Assembly: GCF_036016955.1 (NCBI RefSeq)
Contig: NZ_JAYWXI010000003.1
Span: 186,001-250,000 of the forward strand
Length of the DNA stretch: 64,000 nt
Direction of reading: 5' to 3'
From: JAYWXI01 sp036016955
Lineage (GTDB): Bacteria; Bacteroidota; Bacteroidia; Flavobacteriales; Weeksellaceae
A program made the position numbers and the translations under genes. This document shows, in pieces, positions 34,346-43,100 of this stretch (its first letter is position 1; each line of letters begins with the position of its first letter). Below the pieces are notes generated by a model. The model was given only the letters and a program-made list of their open reading frames with translations, ran no database searches and was not told where the DNA came from.

Positions 34346-34474
34346 GCGCTTTTTTTTGAAAACCGAAAGGCCGATACCGACAAAATAAAGGCGTCTTTAA
34401 AGAATAATTTTTGAAGCAAATTTTAGGAAATTAGAAAAAAAATCGTACTTTTAGGGCAAATAATTGAGAATTCT

Positions 34475-34702
34475 ATGGATATTAAAACTAAAGTATCGGT
34501 TTTTGAAAGTGAAAAACCTCAAGAAATCCAACTGATAAAATCCAAATTGGAAGAGGCCGGAATTGAAGCCTGCATCGAAAATAAATACCTGATGTTTACC
34601 ACTACCCCAACCGCCACCACTCTCCAGTTAAAAGTGGCTTTGGAAGACGAAAAAAAGGCTTTCGACCTCATTGATCAGTATCTAAAAACAACCAACGAAT
34701 AG
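34475..34702 (+). CDS. DUF2007-domain protein
   Basis: 75 residues with the DUF2007 pattern: VFESEKPQEIQLIKSKLEEAGI followed by EACIEN and ending LKVALEDEKKAFDLIDQYL. The family is annotated as a putative signal-transducing, PII-like small fold; no reaction is known. It is divergent from the pyr operon and ends at a strong terminator. Confidence 0.82.
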   Translation: MDIKTKVSVFESEKPQEIQLIKSKLEEAGIEACIENKYLMFTTTPTATTLQLKVALEDEKKAFDLIDQYLKTTNE

Positions 34703-34762
34703 TAAAATAGGTGTAACCCAAAAAACAATTTTTATACTTTTAAATTTTACTTCTTTTACTTC

Positions 34763-34801
34763 AAAGTCGGTGTTTGGCTAGCCAAACACCGACTTTTTGT
34801 T
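34763..34801 (+). terminator. terminator of the DUF2007 gene
   Basis: Perfect 17-bp inverted repeat with no spacer (arms AAAGTCGGTGTTTGGCT / AGCCAAACACCGACTTT), followed by T. The centre is GGCTAGCC. Confidence 0.8.
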
Positions 34802-34857
34802 GTTCGTGATTTTTATCAAATGGACAAGATTTACCCCGTCTCTAAAAAAGCATTCTG

Positions 34858-35313
34858 TTAAACCGACGGCATTATCTTCGCCACCTCCGAACACAACCAC
34901 TCCAAAAGCGCCCGATCCTCCTCCGTAAAGGGATCCAAATAGTGAGAATCAATATCAATCTGACCGATATTCACGCCTTCTTTAATAATCGGAACCACCA
35001 GTTCCGCCTTGGTCTCCACCGAACAAGAAAGGTAATTGGACGCTTGGCTCACATCCGGAACCAAAAACGTTTCGTTGGAAACCGCTACCTGCCCGCAAAT
35101 CCCTCGCCCGAAAGGAATAATCGTATGATCGGTAGGTGCCCCCACGTAAGGGCCTAGAATCAATTCCTCCCGATCCCCGTTTCTAAAATAAAATCCCGTC
35201 CAATGGTAATGCGCTTTTTCCTGATCGAGCAAAGAGCAAACCTTATGAAGTTTATCCTCTACAGTGGCCGACCCTTCCAAAATGGAAGACAGCCTTTTTT
35301 TTAAATCCGTCAT
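34858..35313 (-). CDS. GAF-domain protein, probable free methionine-(R)-sulfoxide reductase
   Basis: 151 residues forming a single GAF domain. It has WTGFYF, LGPYVGAPTDHTIIPFGRGICGQ (cysteine in GRGICG) and NYLSCSVETKAELVVPI, which match the fRMsr group where conserved cysteines reduce free methionine-R-sulfoxide. The cytosolic repair role is inferred from family. Its ATG overlaps the stop of the upstream gene (ATGA), so the two are translationally coupled. Confidence 0.82.
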   Translation of the reverse strand: MTDLKKRLSSILEGSATVEDKLHKVCSLLDQEKAHYHWTGFYFRNGDREELILGPYVGAPTDHTIIPFGRGICGQVAVSNETFLVPDVSQASNYLSCSVETKAELVVPIIKEGVNIGQIDIDSHYLDPFTEEDRALLEWLCSEVAKIMPSV

Positions 35314-36743
35314 AGTTCGTTTATTAAAATAGGTTCTTTATAGCCGAAAAGCCCTCGTTCCTTAATCACTTCGGCAACGCCCTTGGGAAGTTGAGACTCC
35401 CATCCGGACTCGTGTTTACTGATCTTGGACAAAACCTCCCGAGAATAAATTTCCAAATACCCCGGGTTATAATTTTCAATGTCCACAATCCTACGGTTTG
35501 CAGTAAAATATTTGTACAATTCTTTAAGGCTGTCGTCCACCTTAAGATTCTTGGAGGTTAAAAGTTCATGCGTTTCAGGATCCTTGTAAGGGTAAAGATA
35601 CACCCTCATGTCTTTTCGGAAAAACTTACCGAACGCCTCCAATATCCCTCCGGACAAATGCTTGTAGTACGCCTCATCGAAAACCATAAGCAGGTTGTTA
35701 ACCCCCATGGCAATCCCCAAATAACGCGTATTATACGTGTTGAAATATTCCGCCAAACGATAATATTCGGAGAAATTGGAAATCATTACGTTATACCCCA
35801 ATTTGGCCAAAACATCCACCCGATCCAAGAAATCCCTCTCGTCGATTTTTCCCGTTGCCCGAAGATTAAACGTCGTGATTTCGAAAATAATCACTGTATC
35901 TTCCGGCTTACCGCCCGTATCCTCCAAAAACATTTTCAACCCGCTCTCGAACATATCGATATTCACCAGCGTAACCGGACGAAAACTGCCCCTTACCGCA
36001 AAGACGTCTTTCTTATAAAGCACGTCCGCCGGTAGCATATTTTGCCCTTGTGAGTTAAATAAAACCGCATCCGTCATCCCTTTTTTCACAAGTTGCAAAG
36101 ACATCAGCCTGTTATCCACATAAGGAAATGCCGGCCCCTCGAAATGAATCATATCAATTTCGATTTTATCCACAGAAATATCGTCGTACAAAGATTTGAT
36201 GAGTTTCCGAGGGTTATCCGTAAAGTGAAAAGCCCCGTAAATCAAATTAACCCCCAAATTCCCTAACGTTTCCTGCTGCAAACTCGATTCGTTCTCCTTA
36301 AAACGAATGTGCAAAATAATCTCACTGTATTCCGCCCCCGGCTCATGCTGAAACATCAAACCGACCCAACCGTGTCCCTTAAACGTCTTATGATAGTTAA
36401 TCGTGGTTACCGTATTGGCATACGAAAAGAAACGGCGGTTCGGCGTATCGGTATTATCCAAACGCTCGTTGATGAGTTTAATCTCATGCCTGAGCATTTT
36501 CTTTAAACGGGTTTGGGTCACAAAACGGTTTTTCTCCTCCTGACCGTAGATGGCGTTGCTGTACTCCTTATCATAAGCCGACATGGCCTTCGCAATGGTA
36601 TTGGAAGCGCCGCCTGCGCGAAAAAAATGACGAACGGTCTCCTGACCGGCACCGATCTCGGCAAACGTACCATACACATTGGAATCTAAATTAATGGCTA
36701 AAGCCTTCTGCTTCGGGGTTAAGAACTGCATAGTCTCGGACAT
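35310..36743 (-). CDS. large conserved cytosolic protein of unknown function
   Basis: 477 residues from the MSETMQ start. It begins with a strongly conserved-looking block FLTPKQKALAINLDSNVYGTFAEIGAGQ (about 6-33, read in parts), AGGASNTIAKAMSAYDKEYSNAIYG and later GAFHFTDNPRKLIKSLYDD. No signal peptide or membrane helix. I recognise it as a protein family conserved across many bacteria but cannot assign a reaction; database names for it are inconsistent in my memory. Coupled by a 4-nt overlap to the methionine-sulfoxide reductase-like gene downstream. Confidence 0.75.
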   Translation of the reverse strand: MSETMQFLTPKQKALAINLDSNVYGTFAEIGAGQETVRHFFRAGGASNTIAKAMSAYDKEYSNAIYGQEEKNRFVTQTRLKKMLRHEIKLINERLDNTDTPNRRFFSYANTVTTINYHKTFKGHGWVGLMFQHEPGAEYSEIILHIRFKENESSLQQETLGNLGVNLIYGAFHFTDNPRKLIKSLYDDISVDKIEIDMIHFEGPAFPYVDNRLMSLQLVKKGMTDAVLFNSQGQNMLPADVLYKKDVFAVRGSFRPVTLVNIDMFESGLKMFLEDTGGKPEDTVIIFEITTFNLRATGKIDERDFLDRVDVLAKLGYNVMISNFSEYYRLAEYFNTYNTRYLGIAMGVNNLLMVFDEAYYKHLSGGILEAFGKFFRKDMRVYLYPYKDPETHELLTSKNLKVDDSLKELYKYFTANRRIVDIENYNPGYLEIYSREVLSKISKHESGWESQLPKGVAEVIKERGLFGYKEPILINEL

Positions 36744-36881
36744 TCTGTTTTTGGGGTAAAAATACAAATTATTGCTTAATATCCGAACCCATAAGCCAAG
36801 AAAGACCTGCCTATACCATCCCAAAGCATTAAATTTAGTTTATATTAAAAAGGGAGATTTTAATACCAATATTATTATCTG

Positions 36882-36889
36882 TATTTTTG
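36882..36889 (+). promoter_or_regulatory. -7 box of the DedA gene (TATTTTTG)
   Basis: Exact TAnnTTTG, 26 nt before the ATG at 36916. Confidence 0.55.
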
Positions 36890-36915
36890 CGGCACTTATC
36901 ATCATTTTATATTTT

Positions 36916-37587
36916 ATGGAATTTCTTCATTCAGTTTTGGATTTCTTTTTGCACTTGGATCAGCACCTCCATACCATGATTGTGGATTACGGCGTGTGGA
37001 TTTATCTGATTCTTTTTCTAATCATTTTCGTTGAAACCGGACTGGTTGTCATGCCTTTTCTTCCCGGAGACTCCCTACTTTTTGCCGCTGGAACCTTCTG
37101 CGCAGGAATTGTAGGTTCCCAAGGCGAAGCTGCCAGCCTGAACCTTTGGCTTGTATTGGGATTACTGACCCTCGCGGCTATTTTAGGCGATTCATTAAAT
37201 TATACTTTGGGTAAAAACGTGGGGCTGAAAATACTAAATTGGAAATTTCGAGGAAAGCCCATGGTTAACCCCAAATACATCGAACAAACCCAAGAGTTTT
37301 ACGAAAAAAACGGCCCTAAAACCATCATTATCGCACGATTCGTCCCCATTGTCCGAACGTTCGCTCCTTTTGTGGCCGGCATCGGCTCCATGAACTACGG
37401 CACTTTTATCCGCTACAATATCATCGGAGGAGTTATTTGGGTGTTCGGACTGACCCTATTGGGCTTTTTCTTCGGCAACCTGCCTGTGGTGAAAGATCAT
37501 TTCGAGACCGTTATTTTTGGGATTATCGGGATTTCCCTGCTTCCGATGGTTTGGGAATTCATCAAAACCAAAACAAACAAAAAATAA
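36916..37587 (+). CDS. DedA-family membrane protein
   Basis: 223 residues with about five hydrophobic segments. The DedA/SNARE-associated motifs are FVETGLVVMPFLPGDSLLFAAG (acidic ETG, PGD) and ARFVPIVRTFAPFVAGIGSMNYGTF (the arginine-containing helix). DedA proteins are implicated in polyprenyl-phosphate or phospholipid flipping and proton-motive-force homeostasis. The later ATG at 36916 was selected since the preceding in-frame codons overlap the promoter. Confidence 0.92.
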   Translation: MEFLHSVLDFFLHLDQHLHTMIVDYGVWIYLILFLIIFVETGLVVMPFLPGDSLLFAAGTFCAGIVGSQGEAASLNLWLVLGLLTLAAILGDSLNYTLGKNVGLKILNWKFRGKPMVNPKYIEQTQEFYEKNGPKTIIIARFVPIVRTFAPFVAGIGSMNYGTFIRYNIIGGVIWVFGLTLLGFFFGNLPVVKDHFETVIFGIIGISLLPMVWEFIKTKTNKK

Positions 37588-37615
37588 CCCTTCCATCTCA
37601 AAAACAAATCTTCCG

Positions 37616-37656
37616 AAAAATCCCCTTTTGCATAAAAAACAAAAGGGGATTTTTTG
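37616..37656 (+). terminator. terminator of the DedA gene
   Basis: Fifteen-bp arms AAAAATCCCCTTTTG / CAAAAGGGGATTTTT with a 9-nt loop and T-tract. Confidence 0.8.
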
Positions 37657-37689
37657 ATAAATCTGAGAAAGATAAAAATCTAAAACGCG

Positions 37690-38313
37690 CTACTCCTCTC
37701 CGACAAAAACCAACAAACTCCCCCCTGAATACCCAATGGACACCGTTTCTTTTTCCGCAATATTGCGTGTCCCAATCCGAACGGTTTGGTCGAGCGTTTC
37801 TCCGTTAAGACGCCAGCGTAATCCCTCCGTTCTTACATTATGAGCCACAGGAAAAGGATATAACGAAATCGTTCGTCCATAAACTCCTTTAAGTTCAGCT
37901 TCTTCAGGGATGAAATAATACGTGGAATACTCGTCAAAAAAACGGAGTTCAAGCTTCTCCCGAAAAGCAAAAGCCACCGTGAGGTTTCCCAAAAAATGAT
38001 CCATCTCCCCACCACTCGCTCCATACACATCAACTTGTAAAACCCCACGTTGAAATAAAATTTCCAAAGCTTTGTGAAAGTCCGTTTTGTCTTGATCCGG
38101 CGTAGGAATCACCTCAATATCATAAACTCGCCCCAAACGTTCCGCTTCGGGCAAAGAATCAAAATCCCCCGAAACAAAATCCAAACGAGCCAAAGGAAAC
38201 GCCAAAGCCTCCAGATAACGAAAAGCCCCATCCGTACAAGCCACCAAAGCATACCCTTCCAAATCGGGCCAAACCCGAGGCGCCTTCCCATTAATAAACA
38301 ATAACGCTTTCAT
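37690..38313 (-). CDS. thiN: thiamine pyrophosphokinase
   Basis: 207 residues with TPK motifs: ACTDGAFRYL, DFVSGDFDSLP, TPDQDKTDFHKAL and DVYGASGGEMDHFLGNLTVAF, which bind ATP-Mg and thiamine. It converts thiamine to thiamine diphosphate. It starts 4 nt after the cobalamin adenosyltransferase stop, so both cofactor genes share a transcript. pnuC (56277-56957), some relatives of which carry thiamine, lies elsewhere in the window. Confidence 0.88.
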   Translation of the reverse strand: MKALLFINGKAPRVWPDLEGYALVACTDGAFRYLEALAFPLARLDFVSGDFDSLPEAERLGRVYDIEVIPTPDQDKTDFHKALEILFQRGVLQVDVYGASGGEMDHFLGNLTVAFAFREKLELRFFDEYSTYYFIPEEAELKGVYGRTISLYPFPVAHNVRTEGLRWRLNGETLDQTVRIGTRNIAEKETVSIGYSGGSLLVFVGEE

Positions 38314-38317
38314 CCTC

Positions 38318-38890
38318 TCAGTGCTTGGGATTAGGAATCCAATACGTTTCGGCTTCGCCCTCCAAATGAGCCGTATATCTCGCCAACACGAAAAGATAAT
38401 CCGACAAACGATTGAGGTATTTCAACAACTCCGGACGGACCTCCTCGATTTCGCCTAAAGCAACCATCGCCCGTTCGGCCCGACGGCAGACCGTTCGTGC
38501 CACATGAATAACGGAAGAAACCTCTCCGCCGCCCGGAAGAATAAAATACTGCAATTTAGGAAGCTTCGCATCCATCGCATCCATCCACTCTTCCAGCATC
38601 CGAATTTCCGTCTCGGAAATCGTAAGCGGCAAGCGGGAGCGTCCATTGGCCAAAACCAACTTATCCAACGGAGTAGCCGACTCCGAGCCCAACGTAAACA
38701 AATCAAACTGAATTTTTTGCAACTGACGGTTTAATTCTTCGTCCGACAACCGGCTTTTAGCCATTCCGAGGAAAGCATTAAGTTCATCAATCGCCCCATA
38801 GCTTTCCACCCTTGCCGAAGCCTTGGAAACCCTCGTTCCGCCATATAGCCCCGTTTCGCCCTTGTCCCCGGTCTTGGTATAAATTTTCAT
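38318..38890 (-). CDS. PduO-type cob(I)alamin adenosyltransferase
   Basis: 190 residues starting KIYTKTGDKGETGLYGGTRVSK (ATP-binding N-terminus) with ARVESYGAIDELNAFLG, FILPGG, ARTVCRRAERAMV and LNRLSDYLFVLAR. This is the PduO/MMAB family that makes adenosylcobalamin. No other cobalamin gene is seen. First gene of a two-gene unit with thiN. Confidence 0.93.
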   Translation of the reverse strand: MKIYTKTGDKGETGLYGGTRVSKASARVESYGAIDELNAFLGMAKSRLSDEELNRQLQKIQFDLFTLGSESATPLDKLVLANGRSRLPLTISETEIRMLEEWMDAMDAKLPKLQYFILPGGGEVSSVIHVARTVCRRAERAMVALGEIEEVRPELLKYLNRLSDYLFVLARYTAHLEGEAETYWIPNPKH

Positions 38891-38952
38891 CTTCTTCGAT
38901 TTTGAGCAGAAAAATACAAAATTCTTTCCACGAAAAGACCTCCAAAAATAAA

Positions 38953-38983
38953 AAACGGCTATTTCGCAATAAAACAGCCGTTT
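38953..38983 (-). terminator. terminator of the GH13 gene
   Basis: Eight-bp arms AAACGGCT / AGCCGTTT with a 15-nt loop, followed on the minus strand by TTTTATTTTTGG. Confidence 0.65.
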
Positions 38984-39011
38984 AAATTATCATTTACCGT
39001 TCAGAGAACCC

Positions 39012-40391
39012 TTACTTCTGATAAACCCCGTAACCGGAAACCGTCAGCACAAATTCCTTATGACGGCCAAAATCCCTTTCTCCAGATGAAAAAACATCCC
39101 TGAAAACCCCTTGCAAGCGCTCATCCGAAACACTAAATTCCACAGGTTCTTTAGAGAAATTAAGCACCGTCAAAACTTCATTTTCGCCGTTTTTACGAAG
39201 GTAAACCAAAACCTTATCTTCCGCCGTAGTGCGAAGCAAAATAGTCTCTGCCGACGGATCTCCGCCCCGAAGGGCAGGATTGGAAGACTTAAGCGTTAAA
39301 AGGGCTTTGTAAAAATCATGCAACTCCGCACGTTCTTTCCACGGAATAGGATCTTTTTCAAAAAACTCTAACCGCTTGGTTTTAAGAGGCAATTCCTGGG
39401 CATTGTAAATTAGGGGAACCCCATTCCAAGTAACGGAAAACACCGCCAAAGGTTTTGCAAAAACCCCATATTTCTCGTATTCCGTGCCATTCCAAGTGTT
39501 CTCGTCATGATTGGATGTAAACCAAGCCCTCATCGAGCTCTCTCCAATGGCAGAATAACGTTGCAACAACTGTTTTAAGTCCCTAAAAGAAGCCTTCCCT
39601 TTATTGAAATCTTCGGTCTTATGCATCCACGTCCAAACGTAACTGGCATCAAAAACCTTCCCGTAATCCGGATGTTCTAACTCGTCAAATTCGCCCAACC
39701 AAAACAAAGGCTTCAATTTCTCCACTTCAGGACGAGCCTGCTGCCAAAAATCAACTTCTACCCAAGAAGCCAAATCGCAACGAAACCCGTCAATATTCGC
39801 CTCCCGAACCCAAAACTTCATAGCCTCAATCATCGCCTTCCGCATTTCGGGGTTGGCATAATCCAATTCGATAATATCGTCCATGCCCGAAGCAATCTGA
39901 AAATCCCCCGTTTTAGGATCTTTAAGGTAAAAATCCGGATGGGTTTTCGTCCAAACATGATCCCATCCCGTATGGTTCGCCACCCAATCTATAATCACTT
40001 TAAAGCCCATTTCGTGCGCCTTGTTCACCAAATGCTTAAAGTCGTCCATCGTCCCAAACTCCGGATTAATCGACGTATAATCCTGCGCCGCATAAGGACT
40101 CCCAAGAGAACCTTTCTTGTTCTTTTGCGCAATTGGCGTAATCGGCATAAACCAAAGCGTCTCTACCCCCATAGCCTTCAGGCGGGGCAAATGCGCTTCA
40201 AAAGCCCTAAACGTTCCCTCGGGCGTATATTGACGGACATTCACTTCGTAAATATTGGTCGTGGCTTTCCACTCCTTAGGATGCTTCATAGAGGTCGTGT
40301 TTTTTTTGTCGGCTGCCGTCGTTCTCTTTGCATTGGTCGCACATGCCACCAACCCCAATCCCAATGCAGCCAAAAGAATAATCTTTTTCAT
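39012..40391 (-). CDS. GH13 alpha-amylase-family lipoprotein
   Basis: 459 residues with a lipobox (LGLVAC, cysteine 17) and a complete GH13 barrel: conserved region I DWVANHTG, II GFRCDLASW (nucleophile Asp), III WLGEFDE (acid Glu) and IV FTSNHDENTW, then a small C-terminal beta domain. It should hydrolyse or transfer alpha-glucans at the cell envelope. It is not embedded in a sus-type locus, so it may act alone. Monocistronic with a terminator. Confidence 0.93.
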   Translation of the reverse strand: MKKIILLAALGLGLVACATNAKRTTAADKKNTTSMKHPKEWKATTNIYEVNVRQYTPEGTFRAFEAHLPRLKAMGVETLWFMPITPIAQKNKKGSLGSPYAAQDYTSINPEFGTMDDFKHLVNKAHEMGFKVIIDWVANHTGWDHVWTKTHPDFYLKDPKTGDFQIASGMDDIIELDYANPEMRKAMIEAMKFWVREANIDGFRCDLASWVEVDFWQQARPEVEKLKPLFWLGEFDELEHPDYGKVFDASYVWTWMHKTEDFNKGKASFRDLKQLLQRYSAIGESSMRAWFTSNHDENTWNGTEYEKYGVFAKPLAVFSVTWNGVPLIYNAQELPLKTKRLEFFEKDPIPWKERAELHDFYKALLTLKSSNPALRGGDPSAETILLRTTAEDKVLVYLRKNGENEVLTVLNFSKEPVEFSVSDERLQGVFRDVFSSGERDFGRHKEFVLTVSGYGVYQK

Positions 40392-40451
40392 TGGTTCAAC
40401 ATATTTTCACAAATTTACAAATTCCGAAGCGAAGAATCCCTCACAAATAAA

Positions 40452-40475
40452 AAACCCTGAAATAAATCAGGGTTT
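40452..40475 (-). terminator. terminator of the pRiA4b ORF-3-like gene
   Basis: Nine-bp arms AAACCCTGA / TCAGGGTTT with a 6-nt loop, followed by TTTATTTG on the minus strand. Confidence 0.7.
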
Positions 40476-40502
40476 GTACTTTGCTATAATTCTCTACGAT
40501 TT

Positions 40503-41072
40503 TTAATCTTCGTCTTCTTCAAAAACATCATCCCCATAGCCGTCCACTTCATCGTCATCGAACGAGTCTTCTTCCTCAACAAAATCGCCGCCGTCAAAAT
40601 CATCACCAAAAGCAAAATCATCATCCATCATCGAAATCGGAGATTTCTTGATTTTCGAACCGCTCTTTCCTGGAGCCTTCAACGGCATGTTCCCGAAACG
40701 ATACACCGTAATCGGATAATTTACCGCAGGCTTCTCATCACTTATCTCTATCAATTCACAGAAAAACTCCCATAAATCCAAAAACCCGTACTGAAACTGA
40801 GCCCTATCCCCCTTACTCTCGAAAACCTCGTCGATATAAACATCGGACATAATTTCGCCATCCCCATCATCACTCATATCCTCCAAAGGAACAGACTTCA
40901 CTACAGTGCCATCTTCCTCCAAAAGATTAAAGGTGGAAAGCTCCTCCCCCAACAAAGTAAATGCACTTTTAATCCCCAAATGAAGATTCCAAAGCGTTTG
41001 CTTCCCCTTAATCTCGATATCACGAAAAATATCGTCCTTAGCATCTAGAATAACTCGGATTTTATAGACCAT
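40503..41072 (-). CDS. pRiA4b ORF-3-like protein with acidic tail
   Basis: 189 residues. The N-terminal 130 match the plasmid pRiA4b ORF-3 family (VYKIRVILDAKDDIFRDIEIKGKQTLWNLHLGI-like start, FQYGFLDLWEFFCELIEI). The last 45 residues are almost entirely Asp/Glu with Phe and Gly (DDDFAFGDDFDGG and similar), a disordered acidic tail. Despite the name, this domain is common in chromosomes; function unknown. No mobile-element genes are adjacent. Confidence 0.8.
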   Translation of the reverse strand: MVYKIRVILDAKDDIFRDIEIKGKQTLWNLHLGIKSAFTLLGEELSTFNLLEEDGTVVKSVPLEDMSDDGDGEIMSDVYIDEVFESKGDRAQFQYGFLDLWEFFCELIEISDEKPAVNYPITVYRFGNMPLKAPGKSGSKIKKSPISMMDDDFAFGDDFDGGDFVEEEDSFDDDEVDGYGDDVFEEDED

Positions 41073-41114
41073 TACTTTACTTTATGTTTTAAATTAAGTT
41101 TTCGGTTTCGGCTG

Positions 41115-41143
41115 CAAATATAAAACAATTGGAAAATCCCAAA
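41115..41143 (-). promoter_or_regulatory. promoter of the pRiA4b ORF-3-like gene
   Basis: Minus strand TTTG (41140-41143), 17-nt spacer, TATATTTG (41115-41122): complete -33/-7 match. The UTR to the ATG at 41072 is about 40 nt. Confidence 0.65.
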
Positions 41144-41197
41144 GAAAAAAAAAAAGCCTTTTTATTTAAAAAAGATTTTACTAAATTTTGCCCCATT

Positions 41198-42211
41198 TTA
41201 AGGCATTTTTTCGAGCATGAAGCTGAATTTTGTCCCCTCCAAATACGTACTCTCCACCGTGATCGTCTCACCATGCGCCTCCAATATATGTTTCACAATC
41301 GCCAGCCCCAATCCTGAGCCGCCCTCCCTTCGGTTACGACTGGATTCCACACGGTAAAACCGTTCAAAAATACGAGGCAGTACCTCCGGTTTAATCCCCA
41401 TCCCATTATCCTCCACCTCAATAAACACTTTATGCCGAAGCACGCTAGTCCGCACCTCAATACGGGCTTCCTGACGGTTGGCATAGTGAATCGCATTGGA
41501 CACCAAATTAATCAAAACCTGAGAAACCCTCTGTTTATCGGCCTTAACAAACAACTGAGACTCAGCACTCTGCAAATTCATGAATGCATTTTTGTTCTGG
41601 GCATCCAGATCCAACAAATCAAACACCTCCCGCACAAGCTGATTGATATCAAAACGAGTAATATTGAGTTTAATTTCCCCAGCCTCAAAACGGTTAATCA
41701 TATCCAAATCGTTCACAATATCAATAAGCCGCTCCACCGAAATCCCGATTCGCTCCAGGTATTTATCCCGAATGGAAAGATTGTCCACCGCACCATCCCT
41801 AAGCGTTTCTATATACCCCTGAATGGAAAAAAGAGGCGTTTTAAGCTCATGCGAAACATTACCAATATACTCCTTTCGATACCCCTCCATCTCCTTAATC
41901 ATATCAATCTCGGAAGCACTGCGGTTAAGATGTTCGGAGAGCTCCTTGAAGCCCACATTGTCGGTATTGTCAAAAAACTTTTGAGGCAAATCATCCGTAA
42001 GCCGCCGAATTTCGTTACGGGCATAGTAATTGAACAAATAGTCCACCCCAATATAGTTAATCGAAAAAATAAGCAAAATACTGATAAGAAAAAGCAAACC
42101 CGTATCAAACGTAGTATCCACATCCTTGATGAAGTCGAAAATCATCACGATGCAGGTGATGGCGAGCGTCATCACCACCGCCGAAATAAAAGAAAGACGG
42201 TTGAATTTCAT
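41198..42211 (-). CDS. sensor histidine kinase, PhoR-like
   Basis: 337 residues with two transmembrane helices close together (about 8-27 and 37-60), so little periplasmic sensing domain. A HAMP-like linker is followed by the HisKA box GNVSHELKTPLFSIQGY with phospho-acceptor H121, the N box LINLVSNAIHYANR, and G boxes DNGMGI and GGSGLGLAIVKHIL. It pairs with the response regulator 15 nt upstream. The compact input domain and the partner suggest a PhoR-type phosphate sensor (inference). Confidence 0.9.
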   Translation of the reverse strand: MKFNRLSFISAVVMTLAITCIVMIFDFIKDVDTTFDTGLLFLISILLIFSINYIGVDYLFNYYARNEIRRLTDDLPQKFFDNTDNVGFKELSEHLNRSASEIDMIKEMEGYRKEYIGNVSHELKTPLFSIQGYIETLRDGAVDNLSIRDKYLERIGISVERLIDIVNDLDMINRFEAGEIKLNITRFDINQLVREVFDLLDLDAQNKNAFMNLQSAESQLFVKADKQRVSQVLINLVSNAIHYANRQEARIEVRTSVLRHKVFIEVEDNGMGIKPEVLPRIFERFYRVESSRNRREGGSGLGLAIVKHILEAHGETITVESTYLEGTKFSFMLEKMP

Positions 42212-42226
42212 ACCCTAAATGTCGCC

Positions 42227-42904
42227 TTACACGACCAATTTATAGCCAATTCCCTTTAGGGTCTGTATAGCCGTATCTCCAAGTTTCTCCCGAAGCCTGC
42301 GGATATGAACGTCTATTGTCCGTTCGCCCACAATAACATCGTTCCCCCAGACCTTCTCCAAAATTTCCTCACGTTTAAACACTTTCTTGGTATTCGACGC
42401 CAGAAGATAAAGCAAATCGAATTCTTTTTTAGGTAAAAGAAAAGCCTGTCCGTTCTGCGTTACCCGAAAATTATCCTTATCAATAATCATATTGCCTATT
42501 TCCAATACTTTATGCACCTCTTCCGCCTTGCTCGTGAGCTGAAGCAACGCATTAATCTTGGAAATCAAAACCTTAGGTTTAATAACCTTAACCACATAAT
42601 CGTTGGCGCCTGCCTGATACCCCGCCAACTGGGAAAACTCTTCCCCGCGAGCCGAAAGAAACACAATAAGCGTTTTTTGAAACTCGGGTAACTTACGAAG
42701 ATCCTGACAGGTCTCGATCCCATCCTTCTCTGGCATCATCACGTCCAAAAGTATAAGGTCAGGGTAAATTTCCTTGGCTTTCTCGATACCGTCGGTGCCA
42801 TTGTCCGCCGTGTAAACCTGATAGCCTTCCTTCTCTAAATTATACGACAAAATCTCCAAAATGTCGTGCTCGTCATCAATTAAAAGAATTTTTTTCGGGG
42901 TCAT
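42227..42904 (-). CDS. OmpR/PhoB-family response regulator
   Basis: 225 residues: receiver domain with acidic pocket DDEH (10-13), phospho-acceptor D54 in LILLDVMMPEKDG and conserved lysine in NDYVVKVIKPK, followed by a winged-helix DNA-binding domain (FLLPKKEFDLLYLLA to VGERTIDVHIRRLREKLG and GIGYKLVV). It is transcribed with the histidine kinase and divergently from a TonB receptor, with a tandem 11-bp repeat between them. Confidence 0.93.
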   Translation of the reverse strand: MTPKKILLIDDEHDILEILSYNLEKEGYQVYTADNGTDGIEKAKEIYPDLILLDVMMPEKDGIETCQDLRKLPEFQKTLIVFLSARGEEFSQLAGYQAGANDYVVKVIKPKVLISKINALLQLTSKAEEVHKVLEIGNMIIDKDNFRVTQNGQAFLLPKKEFDLLYLLASNTKKVFKREEILEKVWGNDVIVGERTIDVHIRRLREKLGDTAIQTLKGIGYKLVV

Positions 42905-42923
42905 TCTTACTTTATTAAGCTGT

Positions 42924-42931
42924 CAAATTTA
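42924..42931 (-). promoter_or_regulatory. -7 box of the two-component operon (TAAATTTG)
   Basis: Exact TAnnTTTG on the minus strand, 19 nt before the response regulator ATG. Confidence 0.55.
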
Positions 42932-42966
42932 ATTAAATCTCATGAGCTTTCGAACAGACCAAAGTG

Positions 42967-42988
42967 AATTCACACAAAATTAACACAA
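42967..42988. promoter_or_regulatory. tandem 11-bp repeat, candidate PhoB-type operator
   Basis: AATTCACACAA followed immediately by AATTAACACAA, identical at 10 of 11 positions. OmpR/PhoB regulators bind 11-bp direct repeats, one per helical turn. It lies 63 bp from the regulator start and 113 bp from the receptor start. Confidence 0.45.
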
Positions 42989-43100
42989 CCCTTTGTTTCT
43001 TAATTTTTTATTAAAGATTAATTAAAGGTTACTAAAACAGCTATCCATCAGAGTATTACTTTCTTTGCAGCATAACTTTTTAGGCACGACATAGAAAACA

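Noticed and set aside
34212..34474. PyrR-binding attenuator upstream of pyrB
   Set aside because: No pyrR gene nearby, no PyrR loop consensus and no alternative antiterminator helix found. The leader-peptide arrangement explains the region better.
40392..40451. Small ORF upstream of the GH13 gene
   Set aside because: Too short and without a start context; the stretch is a normal leader plus the neighbouring terminator.
40503..41072. Mobile element suggested by the pRiA4b ORF-3 family name
   Set aside because: The domain is common in chromosomes; no transposase, inverted repeats or integrase found nearby.
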